Shown here: piece by piece, positions 25,697 to 34,836 of the stretch
How positions within the stretch are numbered: the stretch's first letter is position 1
How the letters are laid out: the number at the start of each line of letters is the position of its first letter
Source of the DNA: Acuticoccus sediminis
GTDB taxonomy: Bacteria > Pseudomonadota > Alphaproteobacteria > Rhizobiales > Amorphaceae
Length of the DNA stretch: 64,000 nucleotides
Assembly: GCF_003258595.1 (NCBI RefSeq)
Contig: NZ_QHHQ01000001.1
Location: forward strand, 124,001-188,000
Direction of reading: 5' to 3'
Translations under genes and position numbers: made by a program
Notes under the pieces: model-generated
What the model was told of the DNA's origin: nothing
The model's database searches: none
Seen by the model: only the letters and a program-made list of their open reading frames with translations

Positions 25697-26089
25697 CTAG
25701 GCCGCAACGGGCAGATAGTCGGGGTTGGTCCAGAAGGTGAGACGGTTGCCGGCCGGATCCGTCACGGACAGCTCGAGATAGCCCCAGGGCTGCATCTGCG
25801 GCGGACCGGGCCGCGCGAAGCCGTAGGGCCTCGCCGCGAGCTCGGCATGGAGCGCGTGCACGTCGTCGGTGCGCACGCGGATGTGCGTTCCCGGCGTCGC
25901 GTCGCCGTGGTGCTGGCTGAGGTGCATCACCGCGTCGCCGCGCGCGATGCCCATGTAGAGGGGCAATCCCTCCTCGAAGCGGTGCTCGAACGTCACGTGG
26001 AAGTCGAGCCATTCGACGTAGAAGGCCCGCGTCGCCGGTTCGTCATAGAAGCGCAGGACCGGCGTCGTCTCCTGCAGGCCGCTGCTCAT
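25697..26089 (-). CDS. VOC-family (glyoxalase/bleomycin-resistance-like) protein
   Basis: 130 residues from ATG 26089, which overlaps the GST stop by 4 bases. Single-domain vicinal oxygen chelate fold: begins ETTPVLRFYDEPATRAFYVEWLDF and ends SVTDPAGNRLTFW, with metal-type residues His (HRFEEGLPLYMGI, MHLSQH) and the terminal ELSVTDP Glu. Co-transcription with a GST suggests detoxification of an electrophile. Substrate unknown. Confidence 0.8.
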   Translation of the reverse strand: MSSGLQETTPVLRFYDEPATRAFYVEWLDFHVTFEHRFEEGLPLYMGIARGDAVMHLSQHHGDATPGTHIRVRTDDVHALHAELAARPYGFARPGPPQMQPWGYLELSVTDPAGNRLTFWTNPDYLPVAA

Positions 26090-26727
26090 TCCGGCGGCCT
26101 GGCGAAGGAGAAGTCGATCATCACGTGCTCGGCGTAGGCCGGGCGCTCGGTGAGGCGCTGATAGTAGGCGGCGACGGCCGGAAGGTCGGGCCGCTCGATC
26201 TCCATCTCGTAGTAGCGGTAGAGCAGCAGGCCGAAGTTGATGTCGGCGATGGAGAGCCGGTCGCCGGCGAGGAACGGACGCTCGGCGAGGAACGGCTCGG
26301 CGGCGGCAAGGCCCTTGTGGATCCTCGAGCCGATCTCGCGGATCTTGCCCCAGTCGCGGTCCGCCGTGCGGGTGCGCACCAGCGCGATGAACATCTGCAG
26401 CAGCGGGTTCTCGATGTAGCGGGCGGCCCACTCGGCCCACATGTCGGCCGAAAGCTCCTCCTGCCCGCTGGTCGGCCACAGCCGGCGCTCGGGGTCGTGC
26501 AGGGCCAGCCAGCGCACGATCGCCGCCGATTCCCACATCACGCGGCCGTCGTCGGTCTCGATCGTCGGCACGAGGCCGTGCGGGTTCTTGGCGAGATACT
26601 CGGGCGTGTCGTTGCCACCGAAGGCACCGCCGACGTCGACGCGCTTATACTCGATGCCGAGCTCGGCGATGGTCCACATCACACGCTGCACGTTGGCCGA
26701 CGTGGCCCGACCCAGAACCGTAATCAT
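26086..26727 (-). CDS. Glutathione S-transferase
   Basis: Conjugates glutathione to electrophiles or isomerises them. 213 residues from ATG 26727 (MITVLGRATSANVQRV, the family-like start); ATG 26739 is an alternative with poorer spacing. N-terminal thioredoxin fold with Ser/Asn at the active-site turn (ATSANVQ), cis-Pro in GLVPTIE, and ESAAIVRWL for the gamma-glutamyl site. C-terminal helical domain with the N-capping motif SIADINFG. Operon with the VOC protein. Confidence 0.9.
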   Translation of the reverse strand: MITVLGRATSANVQRVMWTIAELGIEYKRVDVGGAFGGNDTPEYLAKNPHGLVPTIETDDGRVMWESAAIVRWLALHDPERRLWPTSGQEELSADMWAEWAARYIENPLLQMFIALVRTRTADRDWGKIREIGSRIHKGLAAAEPFLAERPFLAGDRLSIADINFGLLLYRYYEMEIERPDLPAVAAYYQRLTERPAYAEHVMIDFSFARPPE

Positions 26728-26886
26728 TGGCGCCCCCATTTTTTGGAGGGTGTTATGCCGCGACTAGGGATGTCATGCCAGCGCGCTTTACAACAACGGC
26801 AAGCAATCCCGCTCGGGACGCGACCCAGGCCCGCGGCAACCGATGGCCGCGACCGGGCGTTCGCACTGGATGAACTGGACTGCACA

Positions 26887-28254
26887 ATGCGCGCGCTGAT
26901 CTTCCGCAACCTCGCCGAACTGCGCCAGAACTACTGGTTCTGGCCGTCCCTCCTGACCGCCGTCGCCTTCGCCCTCGGCCTGCTGCTCCCCTTCATCGAC
27001 CAGGCGCTCGGCCCCGGCTGGATGCAGGCCGTGCCGTTCCTGCGGCCGACCGGGGTGGACGGAGCGCGCGCCATCCTCACCACCCTCGCCGGCGCGACCC
27101 TTGGCGTCGCGGGCGTCGCCTTCTCGATCACCATCGTCGCGGTGAACTTCGCGAGCTCGAACTACGGGCCGCGGCTGATCGGCAACTTCATGGGCGACCG
27201 GGTGAACCAGGTGGTGCTCGGCGTGCTGGTCTCGACCTTCGTCTACTGCATCACCGTGCTGTCGACGGTCCACGCCCAGAACCAGACCTTCGACGGCGAC
27301 GCGGGGGCGTTCGTGCCCCAGCTCTCGGTCCTTTTCGCGCTCGCGCTGACGCTCGTCTCGGTGGGCGCGCTCATCGGCTACATCCACCACGTGCCCGAGA
27401 GCATCAACATCATGAACCTCGTCGCCCGGATCGGCATGAAGCTGCGCGAGAGCATCCTGCGCACGCTCGACGAGGAGGCGGCCTGGCGCCGGGAGAACGT
27501 GACGGTGGACGTCTCGGCCTGGCGCAAGAACCCGCCGGACAGCGGCTCCACCCTGCGGGCCGACATGGCGGGTTACCTGCAGCAGATCGACATCGCCGGC
27601 CTCGCCGCGCTCGCCGACGAGGCGGAGGGGCAGATCGTCATCCACCGCGCGCCGGGCGACTTCATGACGGTGGACGAGCCGCTCCTCACCATCCACCCCG
27701 AGCAGGACGAAGCGTGGATGGAGAGCCTCAGGGCGCACGTCAGCCTCGGCTCGAACCGGACGGAGATGCAGGACGTGATGTTCCTCTCCGACCAGCTCGT
27801 CGAGGTGCTGATCCGTGCGCTGTCGCCGGGCGTCAACGATCCCAACACCGCGATCCTGTGCCTCGACTGGCTGCGCGCCGGCCTCTCGGCGTTCGCCAAC
27901 CGCGAGCCGTGGCAGCCGGCGGACGCGGAGGGGCGCATCCTCTATACCCGCGCCACCTTCGAGACGATGCTGACCCGCTCCTTCGGCGACATGCGCCAGC
28001 ACATCGCCGCGGACCGGAGCGTGACGCTGCACGCCATCGGCGTGCTGACCGACCTCGCGATCGTCGCCGCGACGCCGTCGATGCTGGCGGCGGTCACCGG
28101 CGAGCTCGACCGGCTGGCGACCGCCGCGGCGGAGCGGCTGCCGGAGTCCGTCGGGCGGGGCGAAGCCGAGCGCGCACTGGCGCTCGCCCGGTCGCGCATC
28201 GAATCGCGCGACCGGCAGCCCATCGGCATCGGCACCGCGCGCGAACCGCTGTAG
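26887..28254 (+). CDS. DUF2254 membrane protein
   Basis: Predicted inner-membrane protein of unknown role. 455 residues from ATG 26887. Four TM helices lie in the first 190 residues (including WPSLLTAVAFALGLLLPF, ATLGVAGVAFSITIVAVNF and SVLFALALTLVSVGALIGY), followed by a large cytoplasmic domain. Family motifs: FASSNYGPRLIGNFM, and SPGVNDPNTAILCLDWL in the C-terminal half. No strong RBS. It is divergent from the GST gene. It ends 15 bases from the convergent nitronate monooxygenase gene. Confidence 0.82.
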   Translation: MRALIFRNLAELRQNYWFWPSLLTAVAFALGLLLPFIDQALGPGWMQAVPFLRPTGVDGARAILTTLAGATLGVAGVAFSITIVAVNFASSNYGPRLIGNFMGDRVNQVVLGVLVSTFVYCITVLSTVHAQNQTFDGDAGAFVPQLSVLFALALTLVSVGALIGYIHHVPESINIMNLVARIGMKLRESILRTLDEEAAWRRENVTVDVSAWRKNPPDSGSTLRADMAGYLQQIDIAGLAALADEAEGQIVIHRAPGDFMTVDEPLLTIHPEQDEAWMESLRAHVSLGSNRTEMQDVMFLSDQLVEVLIRALSPGVNDPNTAILCLDWLRAGLSAFANREPWQPADAEGRILYTRATFETMLTRSFGDMRQHIAADRSVTLHAIGVLTDLAIVAATPSMLAAVTGELDRLATAAAERLPESVGRGEAERALALARSRIESRDRQPIGIGTAREPL

Positions 28255-28269
28255 CGGTCGCGCCCGGGG

Positions 28270-29232
28270 TCAGGTCACGAGGGTGGGGCCGCGGCGCAGG
28301 ATCGCCTCGGCCTCGGCGACGGTGCGGCGGACGATCTCCCCGGCCGTCGGCGCGTCCGAGATGAGCCCTGCCGCCTCGCCGACGAAGACGCCGACCGCCT
28401 CGGGGTCGCCGGCCGCGAGGGCGGCCCCGTAGGCTTCCCGTTCGGCGGACGCGGCGGCGCGATGCTCGTCCGGCCGTCCCTCCCAGCGGGAGACGAACGC
28501 GTTGTTGAGGACACGGGCGGTGTATTGCGACGGCCACTCGTAGCCGCGGGCGATGTCGGTCGCGCGCTGGCGGATCGTGTCGTCGCCGCTCGCCGCTATC
28601 GCTGCGGCGTGGTGGCGCGGGTGCGACAGCGCCTCGGCGCTCGCCCAGAAGCGCGAGCCCATCAGCACGCCGTCGGCGCCCAGCGCCAGCGCCGCGGCGA
28701 GGCCCCGCCCGTCGGCGATGCCGCCCGCGGCGAGGAGAAGCATCTCCGTCCCCAGGGTGTCGCGCACCTCGGGCACCAGGGTCATCGTCCCGCGAACGGC
28801 GCCGTGGCCACCCGCTTCGGAGCCCTGCGCCACGACGATGTCGGCCCCCGCCTCCGCGGCGATCACCGCCCCCGCACGCGTCTGCACCTGGCAGATGAGG
28901 AGCGCGCCCGCCTCCCGCACCGCGGCGACGTAGGGGCGCGGATCGCCGAAGGAGAGCATCATCGCGGCCGGCCGGTGCGCCAGCGCCGCATGCAGGGCGC
29001 GGTCGTCGGTGTCGAGCCGCCATGTGATGAAGCCGCAGCCGACGCGGGTGTTGCCGGCGGAGCGGAACTCGGCCTCCACGAAGGCCGGGTCGGCGTAGCC
29101 GCCGCCGATGAGGCCGAGGCCGCCGGCCTCGGTCACGGCCGCGGCGAGGCGTCCGCCGGTGGCGAAGGCCATCGGGGCGCACAGGATCGGCGCCTCGATG
29201 CCGAGGCGCCCTGTCAGTCGGGTCGAGATCAA
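28270..29232 (-). CDS. Nitronate monooxygenase (NMO/2-nitropropane dioxygenase family)
   Basis: FMN-dependent TIM barrel that oxidises alkyl nitronates such as propionate-3-nitronate, or related substrates. 320 residues from TTG 29232. Family blocks: PILCAPMAFATGGRLAAAV, AGGLGLIGGGY, the FMN phosphate-binding QGSEAGGHG, and LAAGGIADGRGLAAALALGAD. Follows the DUF1508 gene by 22 bases, with no good RBS in between. Confidence 0.86.
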   Translation of the reverse strand: MISTRLTGRLGIEAPILCAPMAFATGGRLAAAVTEAGGLGLIGGGYADPAFVEAEFRSAGNTRVGCGFITWRLDTDDRALHAALAHRPAAMMLSFGDPRPYVAAVREAGALLICQVQTRAGAVIAAEAGADIVVAQGSEAGGHGAVRGTMTLVPEVRDTLGTEMLLLAAGGIADGRGLAAALALGADGVLMGSRFWASAEALSHPRHHAAAIAASGDDTIRQRATDIARGYEWPSQYTARVLNNAFVSRWEGRPDEHRAAASAEREAYGAALAAGDPEAVGVFVGEAAGLISDAPTAGEIVRRTVAEAEAILRRGPTLVT

Positions 29233-29254
29233 GGCTGGGTCGGTCCGCGCTGCG

Positions 29255-29572
29255 TCAGCCGGTGAAGCCCTGGCGGCCGGCGTTGGCCTCGGCGTCCTCG
29301 CGCGACTTGAACCCGCTGGGTGCAGCGCCGACGATCTGACCGTTGGAGGCGAGGCGCCGCCACCGCCAGTGGCCGCCCTTGTCCTCGTAGAACTCCCACT
29401 TGTCCTTGGCGTTCTTGCCGCGCTTGGCGTTCTTCTCGCAGTCGGCCTTGTCCTTGTAGCCTTCGCTCGCCGCGCCGACCACGGCGCCGGTCTCGTCGAC
29501 CATGCGCCAGCGCCATTCGCCCGCCTTGTCCTGGTAGAGTTCGATCTGGTCTTTCTTCGCCTTCGTTGCCAT
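29255..29572 (-). CDS. Tandem DUF1508 (YegP-like) protein
   Basis: Function unknown; small cytoplasmic protein widespread in bacteria. 105 residues from ATG 29572, preceded by GAGGG. Two copies of the DUF1508 unit are visible: IELYQDKAGEWRWRM...GYKDKADCEKN and WEFYEDKGGHWRWRR...GFKSREDAEAN. Each has the Trp-Arg-Trp-Arg strand. YegP forms a compact duplicated fold; no activity is established. Confidence 0.9.
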   Translation of the reverse strand: MATKAKKDQIELYQDKAGEWRWRMVDETGAVVGAASEGYKDKADCEKNAKRGKNAKDKWEFYEDKGGHWRWRRLASNGQIVGAAPSGFKSREDAEANAGRQGFTG

Positions 29573-29661
29573 GGCCGCCCTCACCTGCTTCGCCGCGTTC
29601 CGCGGTCTCGATTGACCATTGTTCGACAGATTTCCCGCCGAAAATGGTGGTTCGTTGCTGC

Positions 29662-30774
29662 TCAGCGGCTAAACCTAAATCGTTTGATCAATTTCGCGAA
29701 GAAATTTCCCGACGGATCCGGCTCTTTTTTCTGTTCCCGTCGCGGCTTGCGGCCCCGTGCCTTTTTGGCCTTACGCTTCGCGACCGCCTGCCGGACCGCC
29801 GAAATCCGCTCCAGAACGCGGTCGGCATGGTCGGCGATCTCGTCGGCAGGCATCAGCTTGTCGGCGATGTCTTCGCGGACCACGACCTTCGGCTCCGACA
29901 GCGCGAGGCCGTACGCCTCGGCGAACCACGCGGCCTCGGTGCGGCAGGGCCCGCGCACGGCGTCGAGGGCCGCGCGCGAGAAGGCGAAGCGCGGGCCGGC
30001 GATCTCGCTGAGGAGCTGCTTCTTGGCGCGGCGGACATTGGCGTCGACGCGGATGCCGCGCTCGGCCAGCGCCGGGTTGACGATATCGGCCACCAGCGCC
30101 GCGTTCATGGAGATCGACTCGTTGGAGCGCTCGATGACGAGACCCTCCGCGGCCCCGGGATGGCCGATCGCCTCCAGCATGTCCTCCTGGACGCTGCGGC
30201 CGTCCGCGATCACCGCGTCGTAGGACCGCACGATCATAGCGTCCCGGCCGAACACCTCGGCGTAACGCTCGACGCCGACGCGCAGCTCCCCGTCGTAGCC
30301 GCGCTCCTCGATCAAGGCGGTGGTGTCGGTGCCGAGCTTGATCTCGTTTTGTCCGCGGGAGATCGTGTAGCTCAGCGGGTGGCGGATATAGACCAGCACG
30401 CTGACCGCAAAGTCCGGGAACAGGCGGTCGACGATGGACTTCAGCAGCGCGACGTTGCGAGCGGAGTGCGTCAGCAGCGCCTCGCTGGAGAACATGTACG
30501 TGCCGGACTTGACGGTCGCCGCTTCCGCCGCGGCGCGCTCCATCAGAGTGAAGTCCGACGCCTCCTGCGCGCGGACGCCGGCGAGGTCCGCCTCGCCGGG
30601 GAAGCCGTTGCGGCGCGTCGCCCGGATGACGCGGCTGACCGCGCCATGGTTGCGGCTGATGGAGGCGTAGTGGACACCGTGGGCGGCGAGCCGTTCGCGC
30701 GAGGCGGCGAAGGTCGTTTGCGCCGAGGTCGACCCGGTCTTGATCGAGCCGACGTGTAGGACGAGCTGACGCAT
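29662..30774 (-). CDS. Sulfotransferase-like P-loop protein
   Basis: May transfer sulfate from PAPS to a carbohydrate or lipid. 370 residues from ATG 30774 with RBS GAGGAG. The N-terminus LVLHVGSIKTGSTSAQ matches the 5'-phosphosulfate-binding loop of bacterial sulfotransferases (HxGxxKTGST), followed by VLVYIRHPLSYTISR, the 3'-phosphate-binding Arg/Ser region. The last 50 residues are strongly basic (Lys/Arg), perhaps membrane- or polysaccharide-contacting. It could modify one of the window's exopolysaccharides; that link is inference. Acceptor unknown. Confidence 0.68.
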   Translation of the reverse strand: MRQLVLHVGSIKTGSTSAQTTFAASRERLAAHGVHYASISRNHGAVSRVIRATRRNGFPGEADLAGVRAQEASDFTLMERAAAEAATVKSGTYMFSSEALLTHSARNVALLKSIVDRLFPDFAVSVLVYIRHPLSYTISRGQNEIKLGTDTTALIEERGYDGELRVGVERYAEVFGRDAMIVRSYDAVIADGRSVQEDMLEAIGHPGAAEGLVIERSNESISMNAALVADIVNPALAERGIRVDANVRRAKKQLLSEIAGPRFAFSRAALDAVRGPCRTEAAWFAEAYGLALSEPKVVVREDIADKLMPADEIADHADRVLERISAVRQAVAKRKAKKARGRKPRREQKKEPDPSGNFFAKLIKRFRFSR

Positions 30775-30989
30775 GTACTCCTCTGGTGCCGCGCCCTGCG
30801 GCAGGGCCGATGGCACGGCCGCACGCTGGTCGTTCGTTTGTCTCATTCCTAGAGCAGCTTGCGTGCCGACGGGTCAACCGCACGCAGCGACTGACCGCAT
30901 CCCGGCGACGCCTCGACCGGACGGCGACGGCCGGGCCTGTCAGGCATCCGGGCCGCACGCATTGCGCGCGCCGCCCGTCTGCCGCGTCG

Positions 30990-32501
30990 TCACATCGTCG
31001 CGCCGATCTGCCAGGGCACGAACTCGTGGTCGCCGAGGCCCTGCGACTCGGACTTCGTCGCCTCGCCCGACGCCACCGCCAGGATGCGCTCGTAGATGTA
31101 CCGGCCGACGTCCTCGACCGACGCTTCGCCGGACAGGATGACGCCCGCGTCGACGTCCATGTCCTCGTCCATCTTCTTCGCGAGCTCGGAGGTGGTCGCG
31201 ACCTTGATCGTCGGCGCCGGCTTGGAGCCGAACGCGGAGCCGCGCCCCGTGGTGAAGACCACCACGTTGCAGCCGGACGCGATCTGGCCCGTCACGGACG
31301 CCGGGTCGTAGCCGGGCGAATCCATGAAGGCGAAGCCCGGCGTCGTCACCGGCTCGGCGTACTCGTAGACGCCGGTCAGCGGCGTGGTGCCGCCCTTCGC
31401 CGCCGCGCCGAGCGACTTCTCGAGGATGGTCGTCAGGCCGCCGCGCTTGTTGCCGGGCGAGGGGTTGTTGTCCATCGAGCCCTTGTTGCGGGCGACGTAG
31501 TCCTCCCACCAGCGGATCCGCTCGATGAGCTTGTCGCCGACCGGCTGGGAGGCGGCACGCTCGGCGAGGAGGTGCTCGGCGCCGTAGATCTCCGGCGTCT
31601 CCGCCAGCACGCCGGTGCCGCCCTGGCCGACCAGCAGGTCGCAGGCGTAGCCGAGCGCCGGGTTGGCGGTGATGCCGGACCACGCGTCCGAGCCGCCGCA
31701 CTGAAGCGCCACCATCAGCTCCGACGCCGGGACCGGCTCGCGCTTGATGTCGTTGACGAGCGGCAGCATCGCCTCGACCTTGGCGATGCCCATGTCGACC
31801 GTCCGGCGCAGGCCGGCGACGTCCTGGATGTTCATCGTCGCGAAGGTCGGCCCCTGCTTCAGGCCGTAAGCCTCCAGCAGCCAGTCGATCTGGTTCATCT
31901 CGCAGCCGAGGCCGACCATGATCACGCCGCCGAGGTTCGGATGGCGCGCATAGCCCCACATCACGCGCTGCAGCGCCGCGAAGCCCTCGCCGGAGCCGGC
32001 CATGCCGCAGCCCGTGCCGTGCGCGAAGGCGACGACACCGTCGACGTTCGGATAGGCGGCGAGCTTCTCGGGCGTGAAGTGGGCGGCGATCTTGTGCGCG
32101 GCCGTCGCCGAGCAGTTCACGCTCGTCAGGAGGCCGATGTAGTTGCGCGTGCCGACACGCCCGGTGGCGCGGCGGTAGCCCATGAACGTGTCCCGCACCG
32201 CCGGCACCGGCGCCGGGCGCAGGTTGGTGCCGAACCTGTACTCGACGTCCGTCGCGCGGAATTCGAGGTTGTGGTCGTGGACGTGCTCGCCGGGCTGGAT
32301 ATCGGTCTTGGCGTAGCCGATGACCTGGGCGTACTTGCGGACCGGCTCGCCCTGATGAATGAGCCGCGTCGCGATCTTGTGGCCACGCGGGATCAGCGCG
32401 CGCGTCGTCACGCCCTCGACCACCTGGCCGGCCTCGAGGGGACGCGTCGCGGTGACGACATCGTCGGATGCGTCGAGCCGCACGGCAATCTCTGCAGACA
32501 T
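30990..32501 (-). CDS. UxaA/GarD-family sugar-acid dehydratase
   Basis: Dehydrates an aldonate such as altronate, galactarate or a related acid to a 2-keto-3-deoxy acid. 503 residues from ATG 32501; ATG 32516 is an in-frame alternative. An N-terminal SAF-type domain (residues 1-90, with EHVHDHNLEF) is fused to the large UxaA2 domain. Family blocks: GYRRATGRVGTRNYIG, HGTGCGM, GLGCEMNQ, LQCGGSDAWSGITANPALG and FTTGRGSAFG, which include conserved Cys and His of the metal site. Monocistronic here. Its product could feed enzymes such as the DapA-family protein at 6889. Confidence 0.88.
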   Translation of the reverse strand: MSAEIAVRLDASDDVVTATRPLEAGQVVEGVTTRALIPRGHKIATRLIHQGEPVRKYAQVIGYAKTDIQPGEHVHDHNLEFRATDVEYRFGTNLRPAPVPAVRDTFMGYRRATGRVGTRNYIGLLTSVNCSATAAHKIAAHFTPEKLAAYPNVDGVVAFAHGTGCGMAGSGEGFAALQRVMWGYARHPNLGGVIMVGLGCEMNQIDWLLEAYGLKQGPTFATMNIQDVAGLRRTVDMGIAKVEAMLPLVNDIKREPVPASELMVALQCGGSDAWSGITANPALGYACDLLVGQGGTGVLAETPEIYGAEHLLAERAASQPVGDKLIERIRWWEDYVARNKGSMDNNPSPGNKRGGLTTILEKSLGAAAKGGTTPLTGVYEYAEPVTTPGFAFMDSPGYDPASVTGQIASGCNVVVFTTGRGSAFGSKPAPTIKVATTSELAKKMDEDMDVDAGVILSGEASVEDVGRYIYERILAVASGEATKSESQGLGDHEFVPWQIGATM

Positions 32502-32516
32502 AGGGGACGCCACCAT

Positions 32517-32865
32517 CTTCAGTTTAGAACGGTTGAACTACTCTTCGCCCACAACCGCGTCAAACGGCTGCGCAAGGCCCTGCGGCCACTGACGGATTTT
32601 CCATGGAGCGGCGGCGACGGCGGGTCCGCCCGCGCTGCGCGGCTCGCTTCCGTGCCGGCGGCCCGACAGCCGCAGCCGACGGGTGCGCGGGACGGTGCCG
32701 CCTGCGCAGGGCCAAGGCGACGCGATGTTGCGGCCATCCCGCAGGCGGTGCAAGAGACACCCGCACCGGCACCTCGCTGCTGGCATGGCCGTTCAGAATA
32801 GTGCAGTGAGACACTGACCCTCTTGACGGCCTCGACCTGACCCTCGGAACGTAACCGCTGAGTTG
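32517..32865. other. Divergent intergenic region
   Basis: About 350 bases between the dehydratase (minus) and the epimerase/reductase gene (plus). GC-rich, with less GC near both ends. The end near the dehydratase has TTTAGAACGGTTGAACTA, a possible operator-like imperfect repeat. No convincing gene or RNA seen. Confidence 0.4.
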
Positions 32866-33840
32866 ATGACAGATCGCCCCATCCTCCTGACCGGCAGCGC
32901 AGGTTTCGTCGGCAAGATCATTGCCCCCATGCTGCGCGCGGCGTTCCCGGACACCCCTGTGATCGAAGTGGTGCGGGGACCGGAGACGAAGCCGGGGACG
33001 GTGGCCTGCGACCTCAGCGTCAAGGAGCAGACGTTCGAGCTGATGCGCGACACGGCGCCGGGGATCGTCGTGCACCTCGCGGCCTACTCCTCGGTCGGCC
33101 TCTCGCGGCAGAACGCCGAGGCCGTGTGGCGGGACAACGTGACCGCGTCCGTCTGGGTGGCGCGTGCGATCGACCAGTACGCGCCCGACGCGCTGGTGCT
33201 CGCCGCGAGCTCCGCCGAGGTCTACGGCCGCGCCCTCAACGACGGGACCGTCGACGAGACGACCCGCCCGCGGCCGAACGGCCCCTATGCCTGCTCCAAG
33301 GTCGTGGCCGAACACACCTTCATGTCGATGCTGCCGGAGACGGCCAGGCTGATCGTCGCGCGCCCGTTCAACCATATCGGCGTCGGGCAGACGGAGACGT
33401 TCGCCATCGCCTCCTTCGCGGCACAACTCGCCAGGATGGAGGCCGGCCTCGTGCCGCCGGTGATGAAGGTGGGCAACCTCAGCGCCGCGCGCGACATCAT
33501 GGACGTGCGCGACGTGGCGGCGACCTACGTCGCGCTCCTGAAGCTCGCCGACAGGCTGCCGCAGCGCTCCATCCTGAACATCGCCCGCGGCGAGGCGACG
33601 AAGATGGAGACCCTCCTCGACAAGCTGCGCGCGATGGCGAGCGTGCCCGTCAGGGTCGAGGTCGATCCGGCGCGGCTGAGGCCGAACGAGATCGCCGTCG
33701 CCACCGCCTCGACCGAGCGTCTGCGCAAGCTGATGCCATGGCCGCCGGAGCGCTCCATCGACGACACCTTGCGGGCCGTCCTCGACGACAAGCGCCGCGT
33801 CGTCAGGGAGAAGGAAGTGCCGCTGGCGACGCCCTCATAG
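32866..33840 (+). CDS. NAD-dependent epimerase/dehydratase, GDP-6-deoxy-mannose reductase-like
   Basis: Extended SDR acting on a nucleotide sugar. 324 residues from ATG 32866 (TTG 32863 is adjacent). Cofactor motif TGSAGFVGKI, HLAAYSSVG, catalytic Ser in ASSAEVYG and YACSKVVAE (Tyr/Lys). RPFNHIGVGQ is the typical Rmd/GMD-like substrate loop. It probably makes a deoxyhexose donor, such as D-rhamnose, for surface polysaccharide. Exact substrate not determinable from sequence. Confidence 0.75.
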   Translation: MTDRPILLTGSAGFVGKIIAPMLRAAFPDTPVIEVVRGPETKPGTVACDLSVKEQTFELMRDTAPGIVVHLAAYSSVGLSRQNAEAVWRDNVTASVWVARAIDQYAPDALVLAASSAEVYGRALNDGTVDETTRPRPNGPYACSKVVAEHTFMSMLPETARLIVARPFNHIGVGQTETFAIASFAAQLARMEAGLVPPVMKVGNLSAARDIMDVRDVAATYVALLKLADRLPQRSILNIARGEATKMETLLDKLRAMASVPVRVEVDPARLRPNEIAVATASTERLRKLMPWPPERSIDDTLRAVLDDKRRVVREKEVPLATPS

Positions 33841-34035
33841 GCCGCCCTTATCCCGGCGCGCGACGGGTGCAGCGGCGCTTGTCGGCCGGGGAAAAACAAT
33901 GCCGTAAAAGCGATTTGCCTTCGAAGCGACAAATCAGTTCGGCATCTAAAGCTTTCCCGCTAGTAACGTCACATGCTATCGGCGGGACCGCCGCGAGCGG
34001 TGCGGTTGACGGCTTGCCGCCAAGGAGACAATGCG

Positions 34036-34590
34036 ATGCGTATCGACGCCATTCCCATCGGGAAAAACCCTCCCGAGGACATCAATGTCATCATCGAGGT
34101 GCCCGTGGGCGGCGAGCCGATCAAGTACGAGCTCGACAAGGCGTCCGGCACCCTCTGGGTCGACCGCTTCCTCTACACGCCGATGCGCTATCCGGTGAAC
34201 TACGGCTTCGTGCCGCACACGCTGTCGGAAGACGGCGACCCGATCGACGTGATGATCGCCTCGACCCGTCCGATCATCCCGGGCGCGGTGATGAAGGCCC
34301 GCCCGATCGGCGTCCTCAAGATGGAGGACGATGGCGGCATGGACGAGAAGATCATCGCCGTGCCGGTGACAAAGCTCACCCGCCGCTACGAGAAGCTGTT
34401 GTCGTACAAGGACATGCCCTCGATCACGCTGGAGCAGATCCAGCACTTCTTCGAGCACTACAAGGACCTCGAGCCCGGCAAGTGGGTGAAGATCCACGGC
34501 TGGGGCGACGTTGACGAGGCCAAGCAGCTCATCGTCGAGGCGATCGAGCGCGCGAAGGCCGCCGGCGACACCTACGTCGCCGCCGAATAG
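34036..34590 (+). CDS. ppa: Inorganic pyrophosphatase, soluble family I
   Basis: Hydrolyses pyrophosphate and drives biosynthetic reactions. 184 residues from ATG 34036, with AGGAGA 7 bases upstream. Active-site residues: Lys in [21 protein letters not shown], the metal-binding signature DGDPIDVMI (three Asp), and KLTRRYEK. Ends [11 protein letters not shown], typical for alphaproteobacterial enzymes. Confidence 0.96.
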   Translation: MRIDAIPIGKNPPEDINVIIEVPVGGEPIKYELDKASGTLWVDRFLYTPMRYPVNYGFVPHTLSEDGDPIDVMIASTRPIIPGAVMKARPIGVLKMEDDGGMDEKIIAVPVTKLTRRYEKLLSYKDMPSITLEQIQHFFEHYKDLEPGKWVKIHGWGDVDEAKQLIVEAIERAKAAGDTYVAAE

Positions 34591-34836
34591 GCGGACGGCC
34601 CGCCTCGCCCACCGGCCCGTCGGACCGGGAGGCAGAACGAAGACGGAGCGGAGGGGATGTCGCTGAGGCGCCCTCCGCAGACGACCCGCGCACGGCCGGC
34701 CGCGTTTGCCGATCGGTCCGCGGGGCGGTAACGATGCCCCCGGCCGCGGGGGCTCCCCTCGCACCATCGGGTTGGGCGAGGCGACCGGCGGATGCCGTCG
34801 TCGGCAGCCGCCCGACAACGTCGGCGTGAGAGGGGT

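Noticed and set aside
26125-26886. Upstream in-frame extension of the DUF2254 gene
   Set aside because: The extension is antisense to the GST gene and lacks family similarity. The DUF2254 start MRALIFRNL fits at 26887.
34591-34836. Possible small RNA or gene after ppa
   Set aside because: The 246-base gap is GC-rich with short inverted repeats only. No terminator T-run or coding signal is visible.
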